The notes: generated from the letters alone by a model not told the origin. 64,000 nt of DNA from DASVBE01 sp963770375 (GCA_963770375.1 CAVYPM010000021.1:124001-188000), one strand, 5' to 3'. Positions 7,828-16,876 are shown, numbered from the stretch's first letter. Translations and numbers: made by a program.

Positions 7828-8856
7828 GTGAAGATCGCCATGCTCGCGCCCATTGCCTGGCGCACACCGCCCGAGCACTACGGGCCGTGGGAATCGATCA
7901 CCAGCCTGCTCACGGAGGGGCTGGTCGCCCGAGGGGTCGACGTCACCCTGTTCGCGACGCTCGATTCGGTGACGGCGGCCGTCCTCGACGGTGTCTGCCC
8001 GCATGGCTACGCTGCGGACGCCGGACTGGACGGCCGGGTCTGGGAGGCGCTGCACGTATCGCACGCACTGGCCAGGTCGGGTGAGTTCGAGCTGGTGCAC
8101 AACCACCTCGACTGGCTGCCGCTGGCCTTCGGCGAGCATGCGCGGGCCCCGATGGTGACGACCATCCATGGCTTCTCCGGCGCGGGGATCCTGCCTGCCT
8201 ATCTCAGGTCGCGCTCGTCGTTCGTGGCGATCTCAGCGTCCGACCGCTGCGCCGGGCTCGATTACGCCGCGACGATTCACCACGGCATCGACATCGGCGC
8301 GTTCCCGTATGGTGCGGGTCCTGGCGGCTATCTGGTCTCGCTCGGGCGCATCCATCCGGACAAGGGCACCGCGGACGCTATCGAGATCGCCCGGCGGGCT
8401 CAGCGGCCGCTGGTGATCTGCGGCATCGTGCAGGACCAGCAGTATTTCGCCGACCTGGTGGAGCCGCATGTCGACGGGGATCAGGTGGCCTTCCTCGGCC
8501 CGGTGGGGCCGCAGCGCCGCGCGGAGGTCCTGGGCGGGGCAGCGGCGCTGCTGCACCCGATCGGCTTCGACGAGCCGTTCGGCCTGTCCGTCGTCGAGGC
8601 GATGGTGTGCGGCACCCCCGTCGTCGCCTACCGGCGCGGCTCGATGGCCGAAATCATCGACGAGGGACTGACCGGCTACCTGGCCCATGACGTCTCCTCG
8701 TCGGCCCGTGCGGTTCTGGCCGCGGAGCGGCTCGACCGCGGCGCCGTGCGGGCCCGCGCTGCGGCCCGGTTCGGGTCGGACCGCATGATCGATGACTACC
8801 TCCGTACCTATGAGCGGCTGCTCAGGCCGGCCAGGACCGCCGCGAGCGGTGCGTAA
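7828..8856 (+). CDS. Family 4 glycosyltransferase
   Basis: About 342 residues with a GT-B fold. The N-terminal domain begins K-I-A-M-L-A-P-I-A-W-R-T-P-P with a G-P-W-E loop, and the C-terminal GT4 signature E-P-F-G-L-S-V-V-E-A-M-V-C-G-T-P-V-V-A holds the EX7E pair. It is a cytosolic retaining transferase using a nucleotide sugar; donor and acceptor unknown. The GTG at 7828 starts the conserved strand but has no ribosome binding site of its own. A 13-residue frame with a good GGGGGAG site (7790-7831) ends in a GTGA overlap with this start. Losing one C near 7825 in the reading would instead join that frame to this protein. Its 3' end overlaps the antisense end of the GH130 gene. Confidence 0.82.
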   Translation: MKIAMLAPIAWRTPPEHYGPWESITSLLTEGLVARGVDVTLFATLDSVTAAVLDGVCPHGYAADAGLDGRVWEALHVSHALARSGEFELVHNHLDWLPLAFGEHARAPMVTTIHGFSGAGILPAYLRSRSSFVAISASDRCAGLDYAATIHHGIDIGAFPYGAGPGGYLVSLGRIHPDKGTADAIEIARRAQRPLVICGIVQDQQYFADLVEPHVDGDQVAFLGPVGPQRRAEVLGGAAALLHPIGFDEPFGLSVVEAMVCGTPVVAYRRGSMAEIIDEGLTGYLAHDVSSSARAVLAAERLDRGAVRARAAARFGSDRMIDDYLRTYERLLRPARTAASGA

Positions 8857-10272
8857 GCCACCCCGATGCGCGAGTCGTCGATCCCGTAGGGGATCCACAG
8901 CAGGCCGTCGTGCAGGAAGGCCCCGCACGAATAGACCACGCTGGGGACGTAGCCGTCCCGCTCACCAGGACCGCCGGACAGCAGCGGGACTCGCCGAACG
9001 GCCGATCACCCGCGACGGGTCGTCGAGGTCGAGCAGCAGTGCGCCGATGACGTAGACCCGCATCGGGCCGACACCATGGGTCAGGACAAGCCAGCCCTGG
9101 TCGGTCTCGATCGGCGACCCGCAGTTTCCGACCTGCAGCATCTCCCACGGCGCCGCTGGTTCCTGCACGACCACGGGATCGGCCCACTGGTAGCCGTCGG
9201 CTGAGCGGGCCAGGCTGGTCCGCTCCCCGTCGGAGCGGCACAGGGCGAGGTACTGCCCGTGCACCGGCCGCGGGAAGAGCGCCATCCCCTTGTTCCTGGC
9301 CGCCGTCCCGGCCAGCCGGTAGGCGCGGAACACCCGCAGGTCCGGGCTGATGAGCAGGCGCGGGGCGATCCGGCTCCCGTCGTAGGCCGTGTAGGTCGCG
9401 CGGTACTCGTGCGTACCGTCATCGTTCCTGAACCTGGTGAACCTCGCGTCCTCCATGCCGTTGCGTTCCTCGTCCGCCGACGGCAGCAGGACCCGCTGGC
9501 TAAGGCCGGAATCCGGCGCGAAGCACGCGGTATAGGCGGAGAGGACCGCCTTGCGCAGCTGCTCCGCCGTGGCCGCGGCACCTGGCCGGGTCAGCAGGTC
9601 GCGATGCGCCTCCGCCAGTACCCGGTCCAGGTCGGCGGCCGCGAATTCAGCGGGCAGCGCGTGCAGGACGGCCTCGGCGAGCTCGCCGAGCTGGCCCTGG
9701 CCGGCCAGCACGGCCTGCAGGTGGGCCCGGTGCCACCGGCCCGGGGCGGTGACCGCCACGGACACCGGCCGCCGCCGCGGCTCGAACGACCACCTCGCGC
9801 CCGGGCCAGCCACCGCCGAGCAGAAGCCGATCGAGGACATGTGGCCCTCACCGATCCCCCGTACGCTCAGCGCCACCCTGACCTGGCCGGCGCCGAGATC
9901 GCGCTGGCTGGGGTGCAGCATCGCACTGGGGTTGCACAGGGCGGCGCCTTCGGTCGCGTACTCCGCGGTGAAGCTTGCCCCCAGCAGCAGCGCGCGAGGT
10001 GCCGTCAGCTCACGCGCCTCGTGGACGTGCGCGGAGACGATCGAGGCGTGCCGCCGCAACAGCGCCGGGAAGTCGTGATGGCGACCGCCGAAGTCCCGGA
10101 GCAGCTCGTCAGCCAGCCGGGCAGCCTCGTCTTCCGCGAGGTTCATGACGCGGGCGGCGATCTGGCTCGCCCGTGACTGGGCCCGCTGCCGCTCCTCACC
10201 CGGCAGGAACAGCCGCGCGATGACCCGGGCCGGATCGGGCCGCAACTCGGCGGGGACGCGCCGGGCGATCAC
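8808..10272 (-). CDS. GH130 family glycosidase/phosphorylase (beta-mannoside phosphorylase-like), frame broken near 9000
   Basis: The main frame (8962-10272) has a GH130 five-bladed propeller core: G-M-E-D-A-R-F-T-R-F with the family's acidic ED pair, N-K-G-M-A-L-F-P-R, and W-E-M-L-Q-V-G-N-C-G-S-P-I-E-T. It stops early at 8962, but the +1 frame continues the family pattern: S-G-G-P-G-E-R-D-G-Y-V-P-S-V-V-Y-S-C-G, then L-W-I-P-Y-G-I-D-D-S-R-I-G-V, ending at 8808. One extra base between about 8985 and 9010 explains this. GH130 enzymes phosphorolyse or hydrolyse beta-mannosides. No signal peptide, so it is cytosolic. GTGA overlap with the upstream gene makes it the last gene of a three-gene operon. 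Mannose specificity is inferred from the family. Confidence 0.8.
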
Positions 10273-11309
10273 TCTGTCTCGCTGGCCCAGCGGGCCAGCT
10301 GCACGGTCGCGAGCATCGCCAGAGTGGACTCGGCGCCCTGGTTGAGGTTGCGGCCGAAGCGTTCCAGCCCGTCGTAGCCACCTCCGGTACGCGGGTCGAA
10401 CATCGGCGTGGCGCTGTCGTTGTCGCCCTGGAACCAGTTCCAGGCTAGGTGCACCCCCGTCAGCCAGTGTGGCTGGCAGGTGATCCGGTACGCGCTAGCG
10501 CAGGCGCCGGCCATCGCGGCCACCTCGATGGGCTGCTGGTCGAAGCCGGGGCCCGGGTCGCCGCGGCCGCGGCCACCCACCGGGGTCACCGACAGGTGGC
10601 CGCGCTGAGTCTCGGTCCGCAGCAGGAACCTGAGCAGGTCAAGGCCGTGGCCGAGGGCCCGCGAATCGCCGAGGCCATCGCCCGCGACGATCAGGGCCTC
10701 GGCTACCGTGGCGTTGGCGTAGGACAGCCGGTCCTCCGGCCAGGGCCAGCCCGGGTCCGGCGACGGCTCGCCGATCGCGGCCCGCGCATCGGCGAGCAGC
10801 GCTCTGGCCGCCGCCTCCTGCGGCCGCTCGCTGAGCAGTTCCGCCGCGCCCAGGGCCGCGAACGCCATCGACCGGAGATGCGCCGAGCGGCGCTGCGCCG
10901 CTATCCGGAACCCGATGAGCGCCCTGGCGCGCATGCCCGGTGTCCCGGCCGCCGACGCAGCGACACCCAGGCCCCACAGCGCCCGGCCCCACCAGTCACC
11001 CACTGCAGCCTCGTCACGCCACTGGCCGCCGACGGTCATGCGGTTGTGACAGGCGCCGCCCGGCTCGATCGCATCCAGGACGAACCGGAGGTAGCAGCGG
11101 GTCAGGCGGCGGAGGGCCGGCCCGGGCTCCGGCTCCCGGCACACCACGACCAGCCCGCGGGCCGCGTCGTCGAGGCAGTAACCGTGCTCGGGCCGGGGGA
11201 CCGCATGCAGGGCGTGCTCAAAGAGGCCGCGGCCGTCGGTGAGGCGCTCAAGGTGGCCGAAGTCCGGCTCAGGAACGCCCCCGTCCAGGATCATCCAGCC
11301 GGCCCTCAT
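10269..11309 (-). CDS. Alpha-helical barrel protein of glycan cassette (function unknown)
   Basis: About 346 residues, rich in helices with regularly spaced Ala, Leu and Arg and conserved aromatic spots: Y-C-L-D-D-A-A-R-G near residue 45, H-N-R-M near 88, W-G-R-A-L-W-G-L-G near 105, and W-P-W-P-E-D-R-L-S-Y-A-N near 195. This pattern is that of (alpha/alpha)-toroid glycan-processing proteins, found beside or fused to GT4 enzymes and often loosely called glycosyltransferase. No catalytic residue can be named with confidence. The start at 11309 overlaps the upstream GT4 stop (ATGA), and its stop overlaps the GH130 start (GTGA), so all three proteins are made together and probably act on one glycan. 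Confidence 0.65.
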   Translation of the reverse strand: MRAGWMILDGGVPEPDFGHLERLTDGRGLFEHALHAVPRPEHGYCLDDAARGLVVVCREPEPGPALRRLTRCYLRFVLDAIEPGGACHNRMTVGGQWRDEAAVGDWWGRALWGLGVAASAAGTPGMRARALIGFRIAAQRRSAHLRSMAFAALGAAELLSERPQEAAARALLADARAAIGEPSPDPGWPWPEDRLSYANATVAEALIVAGDGLGDSRALGHGLDLLRFLLRTETQRGHLSVTPVGGRGRGDPGPGFDQQPIEVAAMAGACASAYRITCQPHWLTGVHLAWNWFQGDNDSATPMFDPRTGGGYDGLERFGRNLNQGAESTLAMLATVQLARWASETE

Positions 11310-12433
11310 GCCGCCACGCTCGTCGTGATCAGCCGGCCGGCCAGCCTGCGGTACTGGTCGGCCACCGCCGGCCACCGCAGGCGCGGCGCGGCCGCGGCCG
11401 CCGCGGCGGCCATCGTCTCCATCATGTCTCCGCGCGTGATCATGGACCGGAGCGCCGCCGCGATGGCCGGCGGGTCACGGTGCGGCACCACCAGGCCCGC
11501 CCCGCCCGCGAGCAGTTCCCTGGCGTGCGGAAACCGTGTCGCCACGACTGGCTTGCCGGCGGCGACCGCCTCAATGAGCACCCCCGAGGTGACCTGCTCC
11601 GTCGAGTCGTAGGGCAGCAGGACCACGTCGGCGGCCTGGACGAGGGCGGCCAGTGCGCTGGCGTCCCGGTAGCGGCCGTCGAAGCCCACCCACCGCCCGA
11701 GCTGGGTTTGCCTGACCTGTTCACGGAGCCGGTCACGGTAGGTCTCGCCCTGGTGCAGCAGTACCTTCGGGTGCGTCTGGCCGGCGATCAGGTAGCGCGG
11801 CATGGGCGTCAGGTCGCGCAGCATGGCCATGGCCTCGATGCCCCATTCGATGCCCTTGCCGGGGCCGAGCAGGCCCCAGGTCAGGATGGTCAGCGGCCCG
11901 TTGCCGGTGGCCGGCTCCGTGCTCGCCGGCCAGGCAGGCGCGCCGTGCGCGATGACGCAGACCTTCGTCATGTCGGCGGCATAGCCGGCCGCAAGCCGGT
12001 CACGAGCGGTCATCGTCATCGTCACGACGGCGTCGGCCTTCGCCACCACCAGCTCCAGGACCTCGCGCTGATGCGGCGTCGGGTCGGTCAGCACGGTATG
12101 CAGCACGGCGATGGAGGGCACCGCGACCTGGTCGAGCAAGGGCAGGATCTCACCGCCGTCGCGCCCCCCGTAGACGCCGTACTCGTGCTGGAAGATGGCC
12201 ACGTCACACTGGTTGAGCCGGGCCACCGCCTGCTGGCGCGAGGCGGGGTTGCCCGCCACGAGCTGCGCGACCACTTCCTCGCCCGAGCCCAGGGCGGGGG
12301 ACTCGACCAGCCGCACCACCCAGCCTTCGTCCCTGGTCGAGTGCAGCAGGGCGCCGCGCAGGGCAGCGGCGAACGTCGCCAGCCCGCATTGCGTGGGCGG
12401 GAAGGTGCTGACAAAGCCGAATCGGGTTCGCAT
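11306..12433 (-). CDS. Family 4 glycosyltransferase, first gene of glycan operon
   Basis: A 375-residue GT-B enzyme. It starts F-V-S-T-F-P-P-T-Q-C-G-L-A-T-F, the typical glycine loop of a GT4 subgroup, has E-Y-G-V-Y-G-G in the N-terminal domain, and E-Q-V-T-S-G-V-L-I-E-A-V-A-A-G-K-P-V-V-A as the C-terminal donor-binding motif. I chose the ATG at 12433 with GGAAGG upstream; the longer frame adds no conserved residues. It is cytosolic and retaining by family; the sugar is unknown. An Ala-rich run near the C-terminus is an oddity. A perfect TATAAT at 12628-12633 on this strand is a possible distant promoter element. Confidence 0.85.
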   Translation of the reverse strand: MRTRFGFVSTFPPTQCGLATFAAALRGALLHSTRDEGWVVRLVESPALGSGEEVVAQLVAGNPASRQQAVARLNQCDVAIFQHEYGVYGGRDGGEILPLLDQVAVPSIAVLHTVLTDPTPHQREVLELVVAKADAVVTMTMTARDRLAAGYAADMTKVCVIAHGAPAWPASTEPATGNGPLTILTWGLLGPGKGIEWGIEAMAMLRDLTPMPRYLIAGQTHPKVLLHQGETYRDRLREQVRQTQLGRWVGFDGRYRDASALAALVQAADVVLLPYDSTEQVTSGVLIEAVAAGKPVVATRFPHARELLAGGAGLVVPHRDPPAIAAALRSMITRGDMMETMAAAAAAAAPRLRWPAVADQYRRLAGRLITTSVAA

Positions 12434-12800
12434 GCTGGGGGGTGCCTTCCGGTCGGACGGCCCCAGGCAGAATCGGAGCCTCACGCAGCGATGATCCGGC
12501 TCGCCGGGCAGCGTGTGCGCCCGCCAGCCGCCGTTGACACGCCACCTGCGGGCGCACGTCGCGCGGGATCGCAGAATGTCCCGCCGCAGCAGCCACCTCC
12601 GCCGCCGCCAGAAATGCGACTGCCCCGATTATACGCCAGCCTCTATCTGCCGCAGGCGCCGGCCGCCGGATTTTCCCTGGAATTCGCGGTGTAGACTCGG
12701 GAAATAGGCCAGGGGCATTTCGCACGCTGGCAGTCACGCCCGCGCCGTCCCCGGTTTTCGGTAACCCGGTGCACCATCCGCCGGGGATAGGACGGCCGGC
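12434..12800. other. Divergent intergenic region between GT4 and slipin genes
   Basis: About 370 bases without a supported gene. The right half is markedly less GC-rich. It contains TATAAT on the minus strand (12628-12633), which could serve the glycan operon but lacks a good -35, and TAGACT (about 12692) on the plus strand before the slipin. Short frames here show no family resemblance. Confidence 0.4.
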
Positions 12801-13673
12801 ATGTTCGGTTTCAAGGTCGTTACCCAGTACGAGCAGGGCATCGTCTTCCGCTTCGGGCGGGCCCTTCCCGGCCTCCGTGGACCGGGGCTGACCTGGGTTA
12901 ACCCGTTCACCGACCGGCTCCGCAAGGTCAACATGCAGATCGTCGTGGCGGCCGTGCCCGGCCAGGAGGCGATCACCCGCGACAACGTCACCCTGAAGGT
13001 CGACGCGGTCGTTTACTACCGGGTCATCGACGCCCTCAAGGCCATCATCAACGTGCAGAATTACACCTACGCCGTCTCCCAGGTCGCCCAGACGTCGCTG
13101 CGATCGGTCATCGGCCAAAGTGATATGGACCACATCCTGTCCGAACGCGACAAGATAAATGCTCACCTCAAAGACGTCATCGACGCCCCCACCGAGGAGC
13201 CATGGGGCATCCGGGTGGAGCGCGTCGAGATCAAGGACGTCTCGCTGCCCGAGTCGATGAAACGCTCGATGTCCCGGCAAGCCGAGGCCGAGCGCGAACG
13301 CCGGGCCCGGATCATCTCCGCCGACGGCGAGTACCAGGCCTCAAAGAAACTCGCGCAGGCGGCCGCCGTCATGGCCGCCGACCCGGCCGCCCTGCAGCTG
13401 AGGCTGCTGCAGACCGTGGTCGAGGTCGCCGCCGAGAAGAACAGCACCCTCGTCATGCCCGTCCCGGTGGAGCTGCTGCGCTTCTTCGACCGCGCCGCCC
13501 CCGCCGCCCCCGCGGCCGCGGCCGGCGAGGCCGTCCCGGCCGCCGGGATCCCGGACCCGCCCATCCCGGCCGCCCTCGCGGTTCCGGTGATCACGCTGCC
13601 GGACAGCTTGCCGGCCGGTGGCGCCGTGACCGCGCCGCTCAACACCGCCCCCAGGACCCCGGCCCCCGTCTAA
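12801..13673 (+). CDS. Slipin/stomatin-like SPFH protein
   Basis: A 290-residue band-7 protein. The N-terminus reads Q-Y-E-Q-G-I-V-F-R-F-G-R, the slipin opening without a preceding membrane helix. It continues with T-R-D-N-V-T-L-K-V-D-A-V-V-Y-Y-R-V and G-I-R-V-E-R-V-E-I-K-D-V, and a helical R-Q-A-E-A-E-R-E-R-R-A-R-I-I segment. The tail is Pro/Ala-rich. Slipins assemble on membranes and modulate microdomains or channels. The stop at 13671 is followed in another frame by a coding-looking tail up to 13786 (see findings), so the true C-terminus may be longer. Confidence 0.85.
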   Translation: MFGFKVVTQYEQGIVFRFGRALPGLRGPGLTWVNPFTDRLRKVNMQIVVAAVPGQEAITRDNVTLKVDAVVYYRVIDALKAIINVQNYTYAVSQVAQTSLRSVIGQSDMDHILSERDKINAHLKDVIDAPTEEPWGIRVERVEIKDVSLPESMKRSMSRQAEAERERRARIISADGEYQASKKLAQAAAVMAADPAALQLRLLQTVVEVAAEKNSTLVMPVPVELLRFFDRAAPAAPAAAAGEAVPAAGIPDPPIPAALAVPVITLPDSLPAGGAVTAPLNTAPRTPAPV

Positions 13674-13823
13674 GCGGCCCGCCGGAACCAGCCCCCGGCG
13701 GCAGCGGCAGCGAGCTGACTATCAACGTGGCCAAAGGCACCCAGGACGTCACCATCACCGGCACCCTCCCGGGCGACGGCACCTAGCTCATTGGCCCGGC
13801 CGCCGGCGCGGACGCCATCGCGG

Positions 13824-14600
13824 CTACCTCCCGCCGGTGCCGCCACCGCCGCGGACCCTGATGTACATCCGCACGACGAGGAACACGGCGAACGCCTGGA
13901 TCAGCAGGCTGACGAGGATGGCGACGACCGCGATCGCGGCGCTGTCGATGAGCGCCGCACCCAGGCCCCACTGCCAGAACGGCTGGCGGATGGGGAACGG
14001 CTTGCCGAGCGGGACCTCGTGCGGCCAGCTGGCCTCGGTGCCCTGGCCACCGGTCTCCATGACGCCCTCGGTGACGACCTCGCAGCCGCCCCGGGTGTGG
14101 CAGACGGTCTCGTGGGAGACCGGGTCGAAGGTGACCGTCTTCTCCGCGCCGGCCAGGTACGCCACCCCGTTGACAACCGCGGGCACGCTCACCACCGCGA
14201 CCGCCACGATCATCAGCATCCCGGCCCACAGGACCACCTGGAACAGCGCGTTCCAGCGCGGGTAGTGCCGGGCGCTCTGGCGCGCCTGGTGCTGCGCGAA
14301 GATCTTGTCCGCCGACGCCCGGGTCTCCTGTGAGCTGCGCCGCAGCCTGACCGACTGCAAGACCGCCACCGCGGCGCAGGCCACGCCCAGGGCGCCGAAC
14401 CCGGCGATGACCAGGTCATACCAGAGCGGCGGCGGCGTCCCGGAAGAGGACGCCTCGTGGCCGGCCGCCCAGCCCAGCAAGCCCAGCACGACAAGGGTTC
14501 CCGCCGCCCGGGACCAGCGCTGGCGACGGCGCAGCAGCCGCGCGGAAGCAGCGACCCCCGGATCTGCGCCGGCGGCCCCCGGGGACGCGCCGGGCGGCAT
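13824..14600 (-). CDS. Hypothetical four-helix membrane protein coupled to ligA
   Basis: About 258 residues of unknown family with four hydrophobic segments (about residues 33-46, 62-84, 127-151, 205-240), an Arg/Gln-rich cytoplasmic loop and an extracytoplasmic loop carrying two Cys (C-H-T-R-G-G-C) that could pair. The ATG at 14600 shares one base with the stop of the LigA-like gene (TGATG), so it is translationally coupled to the dioxygenase. That suggests a transport, sensing or anchoring role for the pathway, but this is inference. Confidence 0.6.
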   Translation of the reverse strand: MPPGASPGAAGADPGVAASARLLRRRQRWSRAAGTLVVLGLLGWAAGHEASSSGTPPPLWYDLVIAGFGALGVACAAVAVLQSVRLRRSSQETRASADKIFAQHQARQSARHYPRWNALFQVVLWAGMLMIVAVAVVSVPAVVNGVAYLAGAEKTVTFDPVSHETVCHTRGGCEVVTEGVMETGGQGTEASWPHEVPLGKPFPIRQPFWQWGLGAALIDSAAIAVVAILVSLLIQAFAVFLVVRMYIRVRGGGGTGGR

Positions 14601-14962
14601 CAGGTGCTGATGTCCGGGTACGGCAGCGAGTAGTGCGCCAGCCTGGCGCCGTAGTCCAGCTGCATGGCCAGCGGCTCGGTGTGGTCCCGCTCGAACATCG
14701 CGATCCACAGGGTCAGCGTCAGGAACGGGTGCGCCCCCAGGCCGAACAGCGCCACGTGGTCGTGCTCGGCCAGCGCCCGCCGCTCGGGCTCCTCAAACGA
14801 CAGCCACGTCGACTTCTCCAGCCCCGGGCAGCCCAGGATCTCGTTCGCGCACTCGGCTTCCCACCAGGCGACGGTGCCCGCCGGATCAGACCGGTAGCGC
14901 TCCACCAGGTCCGGGTCCCGGTCGACGGTGAACAGGAACTTGTTCACCAGGTACTTGCTCAT
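14600..14962 (-). CDS. ligA: Extradiol dioxygenase small subunit, LigA-like
   Basis: A 120-residue, mostly helical protein matching the LigA (alpha) subunit of class III ring-cleavage dioxygenases such as protocatechuate 4,5-dioxygenase: Y-L-V-N-K-F-L-F near the start, a G-L-G-A-H-P-F-L segment, and the typical length. LigA caps the active site of LigB. It is coupled to LigB upstream by an ATGA overlap and to a membrane protein downstream. The order B then A is unusual; most such operons start with A. The substrate is not certain: protocatechuate, gallate or another catechol. Confidence 0.75.
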   Translation of the reverse strand: MSKYLVNKFLFTVDRDPDLVERYRSDPAGTVAWWEAECANEILGCPGLEKSTWLSFEEPERRALAEHDHVALFGLGAHPFLTLTLWIAMFERDHTEPLAMQLDYGARLAHYSLPYPDIST

Positions 14963-15852
14963 GCTGCTCCTTCCGGTGCGGGCACCCCGTCCGGTGACGG
15001 CACCCCGTCCGGATACCAGGTGAAGTACGCCTCCATCGTGTGGAACAGGTCCAGGTTGTCGGCGTAGTCGGCCCTGGCCCCGTTGGCCAGCCCCATCATC
15101 AGCATGAAGTCCATGAACCCGTGCGTGGCGTTGCCCGGCGCGTGCAGGCTGTCCAGCGTCACCTCGGCCAGGCAGCCGTCCAGGTCACCCTTGGCGATCC
15201 ACTCCACCGCCCGGGCGTCGAACTCCGGGTCCGGCCCGTGCGGCCCGAACTGGCGCGGGCCGCCCAGCTCGAGCGACAGGTGCCCGGTCCCGATCACCGC
15301 CACCCGCAGGTCGCTCGGCCAGGCGTCGATCATCTCCCGCAGCGCCCGGCCGAGCGCGACGAACCGCTCGGGCCGCGGCAGCGGCGGCGCGAAGATGTTG
15401 GTGTAGACCGGCACGATCGGCAGGTCGTTCTGCGGCCGCACGGTGAAGATCGGGCAGGTAATCGAGTGGTCGACCCGCAGCTCGTTGGAGAACGCCAGGT
15501 CGAACCCCTTGTCCAGGCCCTCCCGCAACAAGTAAGCGGAGAGCTCCTCGTGCCCGCGCAGCAGCAGCCGGGGCAGCCCGAACTCGCGTTCCTCGTTGTA
15601 GTAGTTGGCGTCGTAGAACGGCGCCTTGCCGATCAGGAACTGCGGCATGTTCGACAGCCACAGCTGGTGGAAGTGGTCGGAGCCGATCATCACCAGCAGG
15701 TCCGGCCGGGCCCTGGTGAGCGTCTCCCGGTAGGCAGCGACCTTGCGCACCCATTCCGCGGCGAACGGCGGGGCCTCGTCCGGCGGCAGCTGACTGGTCT
15801 TGTAGTAGAACGGGTGATGCGTGGTCGCCAGGATCGCCACGATCTTCGCCAC
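14959..15852 (-). CDS. ligB: Extradiol dioxygenase catalytic subunit, LigB-like
   Basis: A 297-residue class III extradiol dioxygenase. Iron-ligand candidates are His12 or His13 in A-T-T-H-H-P-F and His60 or His62 in G-S-D-H-F-H-Q-L; the catalytic His lies in I-G-T-G-H-L-S-L-E-L-G-G and the acidic ligand is near H-T-M-E-A-Y-F at the C-terminus. I chose the GTG at 15852, preceded by AGGAG; the much longer open frame upstream is only the antisense of the IclR gene. It cleaves an aromatic ring next to vicinal hydroxyls using Fe(II) and O2. It is divergent from the IclR gene, a classical arrangement for aromatic catabolism. Confidence 0.82.
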   Translation of the reverse strand: MAKIVAILATTHHPFYYKTSQLPPDEAPPFAAEWVRKVAAYRETLTRARPDLLVMIGSDHFHQLWLSNMPQFLIGKAPFYDANYYNEEREFGLPRLLLRGHEELSAYLLREGLDKGFDLAFSNELRVDHSITCPIFTVRPQNDLPIVPVYTNIFAPPLPRPERFVALGRALREMIDAWPSDLRVAVIGTGHLSLELGGPRQFGPHGPDPEFDARAVEWIAKGDLDGCLAEVTLDSLHAPGNATHGFMDFMLMMGLANGARADYADNLDLFHTMEAYFTWYPDGVPSPDGVPAPEGAA

Positions 15853-15926
15853 AGGGCACGCTCCTGTCCGCTCGCCCGCCCGGGCGGCCGGCCGTCTGCC
15901 GCCTTGCGCGGCGGCGGCGCTTCGGC

Positions 15927-15945
15927 CAACAATCGTACAGTTGTC
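15927..15945. promoter_or_regulatory. Candidate IclR operator between ligB and regulator gene
   Basis: A less GC-rich patch with an imperfect dyad, CAACAATCGTACAGTTGTC, lies midway between the divergent ligB and iclR starts. The arms AACA and TGTT-type match around a GTAC core is only partial. Position fits an IclR-family operator. Confidence 0.35.
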
Positions 15946-15984
15946 CGCTTGGCGGGCACGCGGCACGGCGGGCAAGGAGGCGCA

Positions 15985-16795
15985 ATGGCGGGGCGGGGCA
16001 CCGGCCCGGACTTCGTGGAGGCGCTGGCCCGCGGTCTCGACGTCCTGACCTGCATGGGCGCAGGCCACCCCGGCATGACGCTGGCCGAGATCGCGACCGC
16101 CGCCAAACTGGCCCGCCCCACCGCGCGGCGCCTCCTCCTCACCCTCGCCGAGCTCGGCTACGTCCGCGCGGACGGACCCACGTTCACCCTGACCCCCCAG
16201 GTCCTGCGCCTTGGCATCGCCTACGCCAGCTCGCTCGGCCTGTGGGACATCGCCCGGCCGCACATGGCCGCGCTGGTCGCGCAGACCCGCGAGTCCTCCT
16301 CCATGGCCCAGCTCGACGGCGCAGACATCGTCTACGTCGCACGGGTCGCGGTGCCCAAGCTGATCACCCTCCGGGTGGACATCGGCACACGGTTCCCGGC
16401 CCCGCAGACCTCCCAGGGCAAGGTCCTGCTCGCCGCGCTGCCGTCGGCCCAGGTCGCTGCAGGTGCTCGCCGAGCCGAGCCGGTCCGGCCTGCCGCCGTT
16501 CCCGCCGCCGGACCACGGCCGCTTCGCTGCCGAACTGGCCGCGGTGCGTACCCGCGGCTGGGCCCTGGCCGACGAGGAACTCGCCCCCGGCATCCGCTCG
16601 GTCGCGGTCCCGGTCCGCGACGGCACCGGCACCGTCCGCGCGGCGATGAACGTCACCGTGCACGCCGCCGAGACCTCGGTCGAGGTGCTCACCGGCGAGC
16701 ATCTCCCCCGCCTGATCGCCGCGGCCGCCGAGGTCAGCGCGGAATGGGCGCTGTGGCAGTCCCGCCCGCACGCCGACTTCGCCACCCCGGCCTGA
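15985..16795 (+). CDS. IclR family transcriptional regulator, frame broken near 16458
   Basis: An excellent AAGGAGG site precedes the ATG at 15985. The first frame gives the winged helix (M-T-L-A-E-I-A-T-A-A-K-L-A-R-P-T-A-R-R-L-L) and the start of the effector domain (S-Q-G-K-V-L-L-A-A-L). After A-L-P-S-A-Q-V the match moves to the +1 frame, which continues V-L-A-E-P-S-R-S-G-L-P-P-F and ends with A-A-E-V-S-A-E-W-A-L-W at 16795. One extra base around 16455-16461 accounts for it. The regrouped protein is about 270 residues, normal for PcaR/PobR-type regulators, so it probably controls the divergent ligBA genes and perhaps the CoA transferase downstream. Confidence 0.78.
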
Positions 16796-16876
16796 CCTGC
16801 TGCGGCGCGGCTTGACACGCTCATCAGTAGCAAGTGACGGTAACGGGCGTACGCCCGTGTGGCGGCAGGAGCACAG

